Below are positions 19,120-27,378 of a stretch of 64,000 nt of DNA, one piece after another. The translations under genes and the position numbers were made by a program. Every line of letters starts with the position of its first letter. Positions within the stretch are counted from its first letter, which is position 1. The notes below the pieces were generated by a model. It searched no databases. It was not told where the DNA came from and worked only from the letters and a program-made list of their open reading frames with translations. This DNA comes from Desulfofalx alkaliphila DSM 12257 (GTDB taxonomy: Bacteria; Bacillota; Desulfotomaculia; Desulfotomaculales; Desulfohalotomaculaceae). The stretch lies in contig NZ_JONT01000001.1 of the NCBI RefSeq assembly GCF_000711975.1, positions 186,001-250,000 of the forward strand. Direction: 5' to 3'.

Positions 19120-19575
19120 ATGATGTACTATAAAATTATTTCCACAGGTAAACACAATGAATTGCTATGGGAAAACCAGGCAATAAATGATATAAAGGCC
19201 TTTATGCAGGCAGTGTCTGTCACCTATGGCTTAGATTTTAAACTTGTTTTCAAAAAAAATTCTAAGTATGTTAAGGTGGTATTATTGGACGCCCACCCTA
19301 GGGAGACTGATAACTGGAGGGCTGAGTTCCAATTTCGCACCTGCGGCAAAAATAACGGGGGTATATTTTTAAAGTTTATTAGATTTCCCGTAAGGCTGCA
19401 GGGAAAGGGTTTAGGTACCTATTGTGTTAACTGGCTGGAAGACCTTGCAAATAAGTACGGTTTTAAATATATAGTCTTCAGTGCATATAATTCTGCAGAC
19501 GGTTTTTGGCGCAAATTAGGCTATCAGTATAGTAATAATGAAGAATTTATTCAAGAACTATATTTTAGCAATTGA
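19120..19575 (+). CDS. Putative GNAT-family N-acetyltransferase
   Basis: The 151-residue protein has a C-terminal acetyl-CoA-binding signature, LQGKGLGTYCVNWLEDLANK followed by NSADGFWRKLGYQ, typical of the GNAT fold. The N-terminal 90 residues are not recognised and the acceptor substrate is unknown. GGAG lies just before the ATG at 19120. It sits alone between the tRNA terminator and a convergent gene. Confidence 0.65.
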   Translation: MMYYKIISTGKHNELLWENQAINDIKAFMQAVSVTYGLDFKLVFKKNSKYVKVVLLDAHPRETDNWRAEFQFRTCGKNNGGIFLKFIRFPVRLQGKGLGTYCVNWLEDLANKYGFKYIVFSAYNSADGFWRKLGYQYSNNEEFIQELYFSN

Positions 19576-19605
19576 TTAAGGTGGTGCAAAAAGGCACCAC
19601 CTTAA
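19576..19605. terminator. Bidirectional terminator between convergent genes
   Basis: TTAAGGTGGTGC (19576-19587) is the exact reverse complement of GCACCACCTTAA (19594-19605). Both ends are AT-rich, serving the GNAT-like gene and the Gly/Pro-rich gene. Confidence 0.8.
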
Positions 19606-19616
19606 TTAGTTTACGC

Positions 19617-19958
19617 CTACCAAAAGAAGGGGCGGCGTCGAAACGGTGGGAAGAAGAATGGCGGGAAGAAAAACGGTGGAAAAAAGAAAAAGGGGAAACG
19701 ACGTCTAAATGGAAATCCGAATCCGGGACCCCTAAATTGATTTTGATCAAAGGAATTGGGACCGGCGATGTCAAAGGGCCAGGGTCCGAATCCGGGGCTT
19801 GCTCCGGGCCATGGCCAGGGCCAGCGGGGTCTGCTACCAAAGCCAGGACAGCCGCCGGGTCCGTAACCGTATCCCGGTCCATACCAATAGTCCGGCCCCC
19901 ACCCAGAACCAGGCCCTGGTCTGTTTGCTACACCGGGGCGAGGCTTAGTTGTGGTCAT
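19617..19958 (-). CDS. Gly/Pro/Phe-rich low-complexity protein, unknown function
   Basis: The 113-residue product has an N-terminal half rich in Gly, Pro, Tyr and Trp (WYGPGYGYGPGG, RWPWPWPG). The C-terminal half is built of basic clusters and three FFFPP units (about residues 90-105) ending RRRPFFW. ATG 19958 follows a near-perfect AAAGGAGGT, which identifies this strand as coding. No family is recognised. Tyr/Trp/Gly-rich small proteins often occur in spore coats or envelopes. A weak CATA-type, sigma-K-like box lies upstream at about 19990, but this is speculation. The opposite-strand open frame has no SD and is considered a shadow. Confidence 0.75.
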   Translation of the reverse strand: MTTTKPRPGVANRPGPGSGWGPDYWYGPGYGYGPGGCPGFGSRPRWPWPWPGASPGFGPWPFDIAGPNSFDQNQFRGPGFGFPFRRRFPFFFFPPFFFPPFFFPPFRRRPFFW

Positions 19959-20108
19959 TAGAATACCTCCTTTAGTTTGGAATCTATAACATATTATGGG
20001 AGGGAGGGAGTTGTTGTTACATATAATGGCAATAATAATGCTAGCCCCCATGAATAAAAGGGAGCAAGAAAAAGGGATATTGGCAATCGCCGGAGAAATG
20101 ATACTATT

Positions 20109-20828
20109 ATGAACTATCCTGGATTAAGTAAACGTTTATCAATTTTAGCCGGCTATGTGGAGCAGGGAAAAATTATAGCGGATATCGGCACTGACCATGG
20201 CTACCTGCCCATAGCCTTGGTAAAATCGGGGAAATGCCCCAAGGCCATTGCCTGTGATGTAAATAAAAAGCCCTTGGAAGTGGCAGCTAAAAATATAACT
20301 GCCAATGGATTAGACAGCAAAATAGAACTGCGCCGGGGAGACGGGCTACAGGTGGTCCAACCCGGCGAGGTGCAAGTGGTGATTATTGCCGGTATGGGCG
20401 GTAACACCATGAAAAAGATCTTACAAGAGGCGCCTGCCGTATTGGATTCTTTAGAGGGGCTGATACTGCAGCCCATGGCAGATGAAGAAAGCCTAAGGCG
20501 ATGGCTGGTGACCAATAATTGGAGCTTGGTAGACGAGACCTTGGCCTATGAAGAGGGGCGATTGTATACCTTTATTGTCTGCCGGCAGGGAAATGAGCGG
20601 CAATATAGCGATGTGGAACTGGAAATTGGCCCGCGGTTAATTGAAAAAAGACATCCCCTATTGCCTGCTTTGTTGGATAGACATATAATTAAGTACAATA
20701 AAATACTTGATGGGTTGGAAAAAAGCAATAAACCCCAGGCTAAAGAGAAAGCTCACTATATAAAGGAAAGAATACGACAGATTGGTGAGGTGGCAAATCA
20801 TGTCGATAAAGAACAAACAAATATTTAA
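20109..20828 (+). CDS. trmK: tRNA (adenine(22)-N1)-methyltransferase
   Basis: TrmK methylates A22 in the tRNA D-loop using S-adenosylmethionine. The 239-residue protein begins with SKRLSILAGYVEQGKIIADI and has SAM motif I IADIGTDHGYLPIAL, then IACDVNKKPLEVAAKN and IAGMGGNTMKKIL, all characteristic of the TrmK family. It overlaps the NIF3-family gene by 29 bases, the same pairing as yqfN-yqfO in Bacillus, and lies downstream of rpoD as in that genus. Confidence 0.93.
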   Translation: MNYPGLSKRLSILAGYVEQGKIIADIGTDHGYLPIALVKSGKCPKAIACDVNKKPLEVAAKNITANGLDSKIELRRGDGLQVVQPGEVQVVIIAGMGGNTMKKILQEAPAVLDSLEGLILQPMADEESLRRWLVTNNWSLVDETLAYEEGRLYTFIVCRQGNERQYSDVELEIGPRLIEKRHPLLPALLDRHIIKYNKILDGLEKSNKPQAKEKAHYIKERIRQIGEVANHVDKEQTNI

Positions 20829-21918
20829 AATGATAGAAGAGCTGGCACCTAAGCACCTGGCCGAAGAGTGGGACAATGTGGGCCTGCAAATAGGAAGTGC
20901 TGCCAATGAGGTGCAGCGTGTGCTTTTAGCCCTGGATATAGATGAAGAGGTGGTGCAAGAGGCCGAGTACCACCGGGCACAGCTGATTATCACCCATCAT
21001 CCCCTGTTAATCAAGGCAATAAAAAATATTAATGTGGACACCCCAAAGGGTGGCTTAATAGCGCGGTTGTTAAGTAAAGGCATTACGGTCTATGCTGCAC
21101 ATACTAATTTAGACAGTGCAGCAGGCGGTGTAAACAGTGTGCTGGCAGAAAAGCTGGGCCTGCAGGATATCCATGTGCTGCATGTAACCGGCACCGAAAA
21201 ATATATTAAACTGGCGGTTTTTGTGCCGGCAGAGGATGTGGAGCAGGTGGCTGCCGCCCTTAGCGGCGCCGGTGCCGGCTGGATTGGTAACTACAGCGAC
21301 TGTAGCTTTAGAACCGCCGGTGTGGGCACCTTTCGCCCCGGGGAGGGCACAAACCCCCATATCGGTGAGCAGTCCAAGTTAGAATTTGTAGAAGAAGTGA
21401 AAATAGAAACAATAGTGCCCCAAGAAAAGATTCTGCCGGTGATTAAAGCAATGATTGCCGCCCATCCTTACGAGGAGGTGGCCTATGACTTATATCCTTT
21501 ACAAAACCGGGGGCCGGCCTATGGTTTAGGCAGAATAGGTACTTTAAGCCGGGAACAGAACTTCGGTGAATTTGCCCGGCATGTTAAAGAGTTATTAGGC
21601 TTGGAGGTAATTAAAGCCGGCGGTCCGTCAGATAAAACAATAAAAACTGTGGCGTTGTGTGGCGGCTCAGCCGGTGAACTGTGGCCTAAAGCTGCCGCCA
21701 AGGGGGCCGATGTGTTTATATCAGGCGATATTAAATATCATACTGCCCAAGACATTATCGCAGCGGGCTTGTGTTTTATTGATGCCGGTCATTTTCATAC
21801 TGAATTTCCGGTAATTGAAAAATTATATAATTACCTGACTTCCCGCTGTGCTGAAAACAATTTAGAAATTGAATTCATTATATCAAAATCGCAAAAGGAT
21901 CCCTTTGTATACTTTTAG
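20800..21918 (+). CDS. NIF3-family dinuclear metal-centre protein (YqfO-like)
   Basis: The 372-residue hexamer-forming family binds two metal ions, and its biological role is unsettled. Metal ligands are expected in ITHHPLLIKAI, HTNLDSAAGGVN and DAGHFHTEFPVIE. The long middle section (about residues 125-230, including IVPQEKILPVIKAMIAAHPY) is the PII/CutA-like insertion of YqfO-type proteins. ATG 20800 is preferred (GAGGTGG upstream); the frame is open 6 codons earlier. Its stop lies in the terminator stem. Confidence 0.9.
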   Translation: MSIKNKQIFKMIEELAPKHLAEEWDNVGLQIGSAANEVQRVLLALDIDEEVVQEAEYHRAQLIITHHPLLIKAIKNINVDTPKGGLIARLLSKGITVYAAHTNLDSAAGGVNSVLAEKLGLQDIHVLHVTGTEKYIKLAVFVPAEDVEQVAAALSGAGAGWIGNYSDCSFRTAGVGTFRPGEGTNPHIGEQSKLEFVEEVKIETIVPQEKILPVIKAMIAAHPYEEVAYDLYPLQNRGPAYGLGRIGTLSREQNFGEFARHVKELLGLEVIKAGGPSDKTIKTVALCGGSAGELWPKAAAKGADVFISGDIKYHTAQDIIAAGLCFIDAGHFHTEFPVIEKLYNYLTSRCAENNLEIEFIISKSQKDPFVYF

Positions 21919-21945
21919 GATGAGGTTTATTGCCTCATCCTTTTT
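21917..21945 (+). terminator. Terminator of trmK and the NIF3-family gene
   Basis: AGGATGAGG (21917-21925) pairs with CCTCATCCT (21933-21941), followed by TTTTA. Confidence 0.88.
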
Positions 21946-22006
21946 ATATTCACAGGCCATCCGGTGGGCACAATCACTGTTAAAAACTAATAAAGGGGGT
22001 TGTTTT

Positions 22007-22711
22007 ATGATCAACTTGCAGAAACTTTGGGATATGCAACAACTGGAAGCAAGGCAAGGCAAAATCGAAAGGATGCTCAAACAAAATGATATCGTCCTAG
22101 AATTAAGGCGGATTAAGCGGAACATTGAGGCCGGTCAGCGGGAATTTAAGTCTATGAAAGAAAGGTATAGGGCCCTGGAAAGAGAAATAGATCAAGAGGA
22201 TTATCAAGTGGGTGAACTCAAAAAACAAATAACAGAACTAAATGGCAAGCTCTTTGGCGGCGAAATGCTGAATAAGAAAGAAATAGCAGGTGCAGAAAAG
22301 AGAATAGCTGCCCTGAAGAGGCAGGTAAATGAGACTGAAAATGCCGGTATCATGTTGCTGGAGGAGCAGGAGATATTAAAAAATAAGCTCTTAAAATTAA
22401 GTGAAATACTGAAAGAGCAAAGGGAAGAATTTTATCTGCTCAGGGAGCGCTATTACCAAATGCAAAAGAAAAACCAAGATGAGCTATCCCAAATTATCCA
22501 GAGCAAAGAAAAACTATCCCAGGGCATTGACGGTGAAGTAATGCAGCTATTTTATAAAATGCAAGAAAAGCTAAAAAAACCGGTGGCTAAGGTTGAGGAC
22601 GGTGTGTGCGGCGGATGCCATATGACGGTTACCTTTGATAAGTTAAAAGAACTGAAAAAGAATAAAATAGTAAAGTGCGACAATTGCGGCAGATTGATCT
22701 TTAAAAAATAA
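22007..22711 (+). CDS. Coiled-coil protein with C-terminal C4 zinc ribbon (CT398/DUF164-like)
   Basis: The 234-residue protein is a long charged coiled coil (residues 5-185) followed by a zinc ribbon with CXXC pairs in GVCGGCHMTV and KCDNCGRLIF. It belongs to a widespread family, usually adjacent to the NIF3-like gene and of unclear function. ATG 22007 follows AAAGGGGGTT; the frame is open further upstream through the preceding terminator, which is not credible as coding. Confidence 0.9.
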   Translation: MINLQKLWDMQQLEARQGKIERMLKQNDIVLELRRIKRNIEAGQREFKSMKERYRALEREIDQEDYQVGELKKQITELNGKLFGGEMLNKKEIAGAEKRIAALKRQVNETENAGIMLLEEQEILKNKLLKLSEILKEQREEFYLLRERYYQMQKKNQDELSQIIQSKEKLSQGIDGEVMQLFYKMQEKLKKPVAKVEDGVCGGCHMTVTFDKLKELKKNKIVKCDNCGRLIFKK

Positions 22712-22780
22712 AATATTTACCCCCTTTGCCAGGCCCGGCATTATTACTCTTAGGTGTCCCGCGCCGGCCATGATCGAAAG

Positions 22781-22825
22781 GAGGGTGACCTGACGGGTTT
22801 AAAATTACTTGGGTCACCCTCTTTT
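22781..22825 (+). terminator. Terminator hairpin
   Basis: GAGGGTGACC (22781-22790) pairs with GGTCACCCTC (22812-22821), followed by TTTT, between two convergent genes. Confidence 0.8.
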
Positions 22826-22844
22826 AACAGCGTAAATGCCAAAT

Positions 22845-23498
22845 TCATCCACCCAGTGTAATATCCTGCTCTTGGTACCATTTTAAAGCCTCATAAAAGT
22901 GATCCCGTTGAAAATCCGGCCAAAGGTGGTCTACCACATAGAAATCAGCATATATTGATTGTACCGGTAAAAAACCGCTTAATCTTCTTCTGCCGCCCCA
23001 CCGAACAATTAAATCAATTCTTGAAATGTCGGAGGATGCTATGGCCTGATGCAGGTTTTTATTGTTGGCGCTGTTGGCGATGCCCTGGTCTAAATCCCAC
23101 TTCCAACCGTAATTAACAAGAAAGTTAATTTTAATTAATCCCCGGCCAAAATGCCGGCGGGTGGTAAAGGGTAGTAGTTCTTCAGGAAATTGCGGTGAAT
23201 CTGTGTTGCCAATTACCAGCAGCGAAGCGTCATGGTTAGCCAACCTTTTTACGGCGTCAACGCAGGCCTTTTGAAAAGCTTTTTTTTGAACAGCGGGACG
23301 CTTTGTGTTATCTTGGGTAAAACCGTAAAAGGTAACCTCCGGGATGCCCAATTCTAGGCATGTTTCATATAAGGCAAAGCCCGGATCAATGCCCTTATCA
23401 TAGCCTGATTCTTTAGGTAATCCTTGCCGCTGGGCCCATCTTCTATTACCGTCGGGTATTATTCCCACATGCTTAGGTAAACGTTTAAATTTTTGCAT
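22845..23498 (-). CDS. Divergent cis-prenyltransferase (undecaprenyl diphosphate synthase family)
   Basis: The protein of about 217 residues has the family's first signature in altered form, GIIPDGNRRWAQRQGLP (canonical MDGNGRWA), keeping the catalytic Asp. The C-terminal block is RWGGRRRLSGFLPVQSIYAD followed by DHLWPDF. This fits a Z-type prenyl diphosphate synthase, but the replacement of RTSGE by RWGGR suggests a paralogue rather than the housekeeping UppS. ATG 23498 is preferred (AGAGGTG upstream); ATG 23540 lacks an SD. It is divergent from an acyl-CoA ligase. The product chain length is unknown. Confidence 0.8.
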   Translation of the reverse strand: MQKFKRLPKHVGIIPDGNRRWAQRQGLPKESGYDKGIDPGFALYETCLELGIPEVTFYGFTQDNTKRPAVQKKAFQKACVDAVKRLANHDASLLVIGNTDSPQFPEELLPFTTRRHFGRGLIKINFLVNYGWKWDLDQGIANSANNKNLHQAIASSDISRIDLIVRWGGRRRLSGFLPVQSIYADFYVVDHLWPDFQRDHFYEALKWYQEQDITLGG

Positions 23499-23657
23499 GC
23501 CTCTTGTTACACCTCTAAAGACTTTTTCCAAATTAGTCATAATGTTAATATTTACAAACTTCTTCTTCGGTATACATAAAATTCGTATTCAAAATATTTG
23601 TCTTGATGTTAGAATATATATAAAGGCCCATGGGGCCAATTAAGGGAGGTGCCCGCA

Positions 23658-25190
23658 ATGGGTAATATGAACCTGCCGCTGCGTTTGAAGGAACTTGGTG
23701 ACCTCTTACCTGACCACCAGGCTATTATATATAGAGGGCAGCGTATAAGTTATAAACAGCTTTCTAACATGGTAGATAAACTTGTGGCCGGCCTTTTGTC
23801 AATGGGGGTAAAAGCCGGTGACCGAATTATCATTTCCCTTGCCAACTGCCCGGAGTTCGTTATTAGCTACTATGCATCACTAACCATGAATGCCGTTGTG
23901 GTACCGCTTAACCCCGATTACACCTTAGGGGAATTGAGGGTGATCGTCAATGATTGTCAGCCGGCGGTGGTAATTACTTCTGCCAAAGGCCTAAGTCTGT
24001 TTAGGCAATTAGAAGACCGACAGCCACATCAACGAAAGCTGGTGGTGGTAGATGCAGATGAAGCCATTGCCGGCGCAATAGCATTTGATGATTTAATAAA
24101 CCGCAATGATGCCGGCAATGAAAGCTTTTTCTATAAGGAAGATGAAACCATAGAATTACTTTACACCTCCGGCACCACCGGTGTGCCTAAGGGGGCCATG
24201 TTAACACACAAAAACCTATATAGCAATGCCAGCACCATTACCCAATTAATGAAAACCAATGAAAAGGATAGGGTGATGCTGGTTGCCCCTGCCTATCATG
24301 CGGCAGCCCAAACGGCTTGTATGAACCATGCTGTGTGTGCCGGGGCCACCTTGGTGATACACAAACGGTGGCCCGGACCCAAAACGGTCTTAAAGGATTT
24401 TGAGGATCAAAAAATAACCATCTTTTTTGGCCCGCCTATTTTTTATACCATATTATGTAACTACTCGCAGAGGGCTGATTATGATACCGGCTCCTTGAGA
24501 ATCTGCCTGAGCGGTGCATCCTCTCTCCCTGAAGTTATCTTCAACAAATTTAAGGAATCCTTTGGGGTAGAGATTACCGAAGGCTATGGCCTGTCAGAAA
24601 CATCGCCGGTGGTGTCCCTGACGCCTCCCTTTGGGTTAAAAAAGATAGGTTCGGTTGGTCTGCCCATTCCGGGGGTTGAAGTACAGATAGTTGATGAGAG
24701 AAAGAAAGAGCTGGCCCATGGACAGGTGGGAGAAATTGTTGTAAAGGGTCCCAACGTCATGAAGGGTTATTATAACAAAGAGACCGAAACCCGTGCGGTC
24801 TTAAGGGACGGTTGGTTTCATACCGGTGACTTAGGCTATAAGGATGAAGACGGTTATATTTATATTGTGGACCGCAAGAAAGACTTAATAATAAGGGCTG
24901 GGCTAAACATCTATCCCCGGGAAATTGAAGAGCTGCTGCTCACTCACCCCGACGTTTTAGATGTGGCGGTAATAGGTGTTGCTGACAGCTTACACGGAGA
25001 AGAAATCAAAGCCTTTATTGTCACCCGCACAGGAGAAGAGATAGATGTTAAGGAACTGAGGAATTTTTGCAAGGGCAAAATCGCATCTTATAAAATCCCC
25101 AAATACTTTAAATTTAGCAAGGCACTGCCTAAAAACGCAGCGGGCAAAACTCTTAAAAAGGTGTTGCGCACCATTGAAGAAGATGATTAA
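23658..25190 (+). CDS. AMP-dependent acyl-CoA synthetase / long-chain fatty acid-CoA ligase
   Basis: The 510-residue adenylate-forming enzyme activates a carboxylic acid to acyl-AMP and then acyl-CoA. The P-loop is LLYTSGTTGVPKGAML (about residue 170), motif A5 is EGYGLSETSPVVSL, the hinge region reads GWFHTGDLGY then IVDRKKDLIIRAGLNIYPRE, and the catalytic lysine is in KNAAGKTLKK at the C-terminus. ATG 23658 follows GGGAGGTG at 6 bases. The substrate is not readable; the family suggests medium- or long-chain fatty acids. Confidence 0.92.
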   Translation: MGNMNLPLRLKELGDLLPDHQAIIYRGQRISYKQLSNMVDKLVAGLLSMGVKAGDRIIISLANCPEFVISYYASLTMNAVVVPLNPDYTLGELRVIVNDCQPAVVITSAKGLSLFRQLEDRQPHQRKLVVVDADEAIAGAIAFDDLINRNDAGNESFFYKEDETIELLYTSGTTGVPKGAMLTHKNLYSNASTITQLMKTNEKDRVMLVAPAYHAAAQTACMNHAVCAGATLVIHKRWPGPKTVLKDFEDQKITIFFGPPIFYTILCNYSQRADYDTGSLRICLSGASSLPEVIFNKFKESFGVEITEGYGLSETSPVVSLTPPFGLKKIGSVGLPIPGVEVQIVDERKKELAHGQVGEIVVKGPNVMKGYYNKETETRAVLRDGWFHTGDLGYKDEDGYIYIVDRKKDLIIRAGLNIYPREIEELLLTHPDVLDVAVIGVADSLHGEEIKAFIVTRTGEEIDVKELRNFCKGKIASYKIPKYFKFSKALPKNAAGKTLKKVLRTIEEDD

Positions 25191-25195
25191 AACAT

Positions 25196-25230
25196 AGAAG
25201 ACTCCCGGTTAATTCCGGGAGTCTTCTGTA
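25196..25230. terminator. Bidirectional terminator
   Basis: A perfect 13-bp stem, AGAAGACTCCCGG (25196-25208) with CCGGGAGTCTTCT (25215-25227), lies between the ligase and the convergent M41 gene, whose TAA is in the loop. Confidence 0.88.
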
Positions 25231-26123
25231 TTGGCAATAATTGTTCTAATTTCATCACCGGTTAAAAATTTATTTTCCGCCAACTCTTTGGCCACTGCAA
25301 TAACCGATTGCTTATTGGCCTGCAATTTTTCTTCCACTAATACTGCCTGCTGTTGAACAAGCTCTTGATAGAGGGCTGAGCGCTCTGCCTCGGTGAGAAC
25401 TTCCCAGGGAACCGGCCCCAGGGGAGAAAGTCCGTTGTTACACATATTTATTATCAATTGTTGAACCCTTTCTAAATCGTCTTGGGCCCCGGTGGATAAC
25501 CCTTCTTCAGCATAGATCATTTTCTCTGAGACCAGACCTGCCAAATATATGCGGATACTTTTTTCAATATCTTCTTTTGTCAAAAAGCGCGACTCCCTTG
25601 ACCCCATCACATAGCCGCCGGGTAGCGGCTGTAAAAACCAGCCCTGGGAGTTACTAATAACATGGGTTTCGATTATCTCAGCTTGAACGGTGGAATTAGG
25701 GAATTCAATTTCCCTCATTACAGCATGGCCGGCCTCATGAACGGCTAACTTATCCAGCTCGTCCGCTGTCCAAGGGGCAGGGGCGGCAAAGTAATTCAAC
25801 AGGCCAAAACAATAGGCTGCAGAGAATGTCAGCGCCAATAAAGATGATATTATCCCGGCCAGGGAACAAAAGGCGGCTGCGGAAAAGGCCTTGCCGGCAG
25901 CTCCCTTGTGGTCTTTAGTATTTGATCTGATGGCCTTAATTGAAACTAAGAGCAGTATGGCCCCCAACAGTATTAGGGGCAGTGTAAAATAGATTAACTG
26001 ATAAAAGGCTTGATTAATATCCAATAAGGTTTGATAAGTTTGCAAAAACATTAACCGTGAAAAGGGCAGGTAGGCCAGAACTAGATAACCAAGGGCAATA
26101 AGCGCTAAAATATAAGCGTACAT
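25209..26123 (-). CDS. Membrane-anchored M41 (FtsH-type) zinc protease domain protein lacking the AAA ATPase module
   Basis: The 304-residue protein has three N-terminal membrane helices (YILALIALGYLVLAYLPF, LIYFTLPLILLGAILLLVSI and AAAFCSLAGIISSLLALTFS) and then a complete-looking M41 peptidase domain. The zinc motif is LAVHEAGHAVM (residues 127-137), followed by IRIYLAGLVSEKMIY and the third-ligand region STGAQDDLERVQQLI, all close to FtsH. No Walker A, Walker B or SRH is present, so it cannot unfold substrates as FtsH does. The start is ATG 26123 behind AGAGGTGGG. It may cleave unfolded or membrane substrates, or act with another partner (inference). It lies downstream of two tRNAs and their terminator. 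Confidence 0.85.
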   Translation of the reverse strand: MYAYILALIALGYLVLAYLPFSRLMFLQTYQTLLDINQAFYQLIYFTLPLILLGAILLLVSIKAIRSNTKDHKGAAGKAFSAAAFCSLAGIISSLLALTFSAAYCFGLLNYFAAPAPWTADELDKLAVHEAGHAVMREIEFPNSTVQAEIIETHVISNSQGWFLQPLPGGYVMGSRESRFLTKEDIEKSIRIYLAGLVSEKMIYAEEGLSTGAQDDLERVQQLIINMCNNGLSPLGPVPWEVLTEAERSALYQELVQQQAVLVEEKLQANKQSVIAVAKELAENKFLTGDEIRTIIANTEDSRN

Positions 26124-26212
26124 ATCCCACCTCTTTTTTTAAAAATCACTTTTATAATTAATTCCCGTTTTAGGGTGCTTATCCTTCCGTTAATAATAAA
26201 AACAAGCCAAAA

Positions 26213-26246
26213 AGAAAAAAGCCCTCGAGTATACCGAAGGCTTTTA
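26213..26246 (-). terminator. Terminator of the tRNA-Val/tRNA-Phe operon
   Basis: On the minus strand AAAGCCTTCG pairs with CGAGGGCTTT across a 7-base loop, followed by a T run. Confidence 0.8.
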
Positions 26247-26247
26247 A

Positions 26248-26323
<76 letters not shown>

Positions 26324-26330
26324 CGGCATA

Positions 26331-26406
<76 letters not shown>

Positions 26407-26423
26407 ATTGCGCGACAAGTGTT

Positions 26424-26452
26424 ATTATAGCAAAGTTATTTTAAACAGTCAA
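26424..26452 (-). promoter_or_regulatory. SigA-type promoter of tRNA-Val/tRNA-Phe
   Basis: On the minus strand, TTGACT (26447-26452) and TATAAT (26424-26429) are separated by exactly 17 bp, ending 17 bp before tRNA-Val. Confidence 0.9.
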
Positions 26453-26517
26453 TAGCTAATCGTTAAAAAGGCGGCGCCCAGATTGACTTCAAAATTAATT
26501 TATACATTAAAATAGAA

Positions 26518-26974
26518 TTAGCGATAAATTAAAACCGGGCACCTGGCAGGTCTTACCACCCTCTTGCTTACGCTGCCCATAAAAAAGCCCTTTAGTTCCC
26601 CCAAAGCTCTACTGCCCATAACAATTAGCTCGTAGCCGCCTTTACTGAACCGACATATTGAATCTGCCGGATCACCTATGAGCACCTCGGTGTTAATTTT
26701 TATTCTCTTCTTACCAAGTCCCACTTTAATTTGGTAAGTAGCTTCTCGCCCTCCCTTACTGTTTCATCCATTAGTTTATTTTTAACCGGGTCGGGGCCTT
26801 CATCCGGACAATTACAATCTCTTTCTATGTACCTGGCCACACTGGACGGCAGTGGCAGCGTAACGTGCAGTAATGTTATATCAGCATCCACCTTTTCTGC
26901 TAAACCGGCCGTTCCTGGCAGCATTATAAAGAAGGTTCTGAGCCGTCAACCGGCACCAAAATGCGCTTGTACAT
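26518..26974 (-). pseudogene. UspA-family universal stress protein, multiply frameshifted
   Basis: Reading the minus strand from ATG 26974 gives MYKRILVPVDGSEPSL, the classic UspA N-terminus, then a stop. The expected continuation appears in other frames: YNAARN in a second, AGLAEKVDADITLLHV in a third (to about 26700), and VGLGKKRIKINTEVLIGDPA through VMGSRALGELKGFFMGSVSK to the end at 26518. At least three frame changes (near 26930, 26920 and 26725) are needed to rebuild about 150 residues. The remnant keeps the ATP-binding G-2x-G-9x-G(S/T)-type motif. It is a decayed gene unless the sequence is wrong in several places. Confidence 0.85.
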
Positions 26975-27242
26975 TTATACCAATCCATGTTTAAAAAATA
27001 CTATTATTGAATTATTCGTAAAAACTTGTTAAATTCCTACAATTTCGAAGGCTTTTATGCATATCTTGTCCGCTGAAAATAAGTATAGAGAATTTTTTGG
27101 ATATTTTATAAATTTTAAATCAAACAAGCAGGATTATTTTACCGGGTAGCGAATATATACTTCTAAATAAAATAGTTTTACTAATTATTAACAAAAAAAT
27201 AAAGTTAGCTGCGCCAAAAAAATATTCCCACAATAATTATAC

Positions 27243-27271
27243 TTGTAAAAGCCGATAAAACATGTTATTAT
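27243..27271 (+). promoter_or_regulatory. SigA-type promoter of the hdrCB/sulfate-reduction locus
   Basis: TTGTAA (27243-27248) and TATTAT (27266-27271) are 17 bp apart, giving a leader of about 205 bases before hdrC. Inverted repeats AGTTAGCT (27203-27210) and AGCTAACT (27279-27286) flank it. The remaining upstream stretch, 26975-27200, is AT-rich with nothing else recognised. Confidence 0.65.
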
Positions 27272-27325
27272 TTACACAAGCTAACTGAATAACTGACCAA
27301 ATGCTTGGACACAAGTGAAATACAA

Positions 27326-27378
27326 GGCTAATTACCGCTGAGAATGTGCCCATTCCTATTAAGTAAGCCAGTTTTTTT
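27326..27378 (+). promoter_or_regulatory. Possible attenuator hairpin in the hdrCB leader
   Basis: Within the leader, GGCT (27326-27329) can pair with AGCC (27366-27369), enclosing a GAATG/CATTC stem with loop TGCC, and a T7 run follows at 27372. This resembles a weak intrinsic terminator 105 bases before hdrC. No known riboswitch consensus was recognised. Confidence 0.35.

Noticed and set aside
19572-19961. A 129-codon plus-strand open frame opposite the Gly/Pro-rich gene
   Set aside because: No SD and it overlaps the terminator; the minus strand has AAAGGAGGT before its ATG, so this is the shadow.
22712-22844. RNase P RNA or other structured RNA after the zinc-ribbon gene
   Set aside because: The gap is only about 130 bp, lacks conserved P4-type motifs, and is explained by a terminator hairpin.
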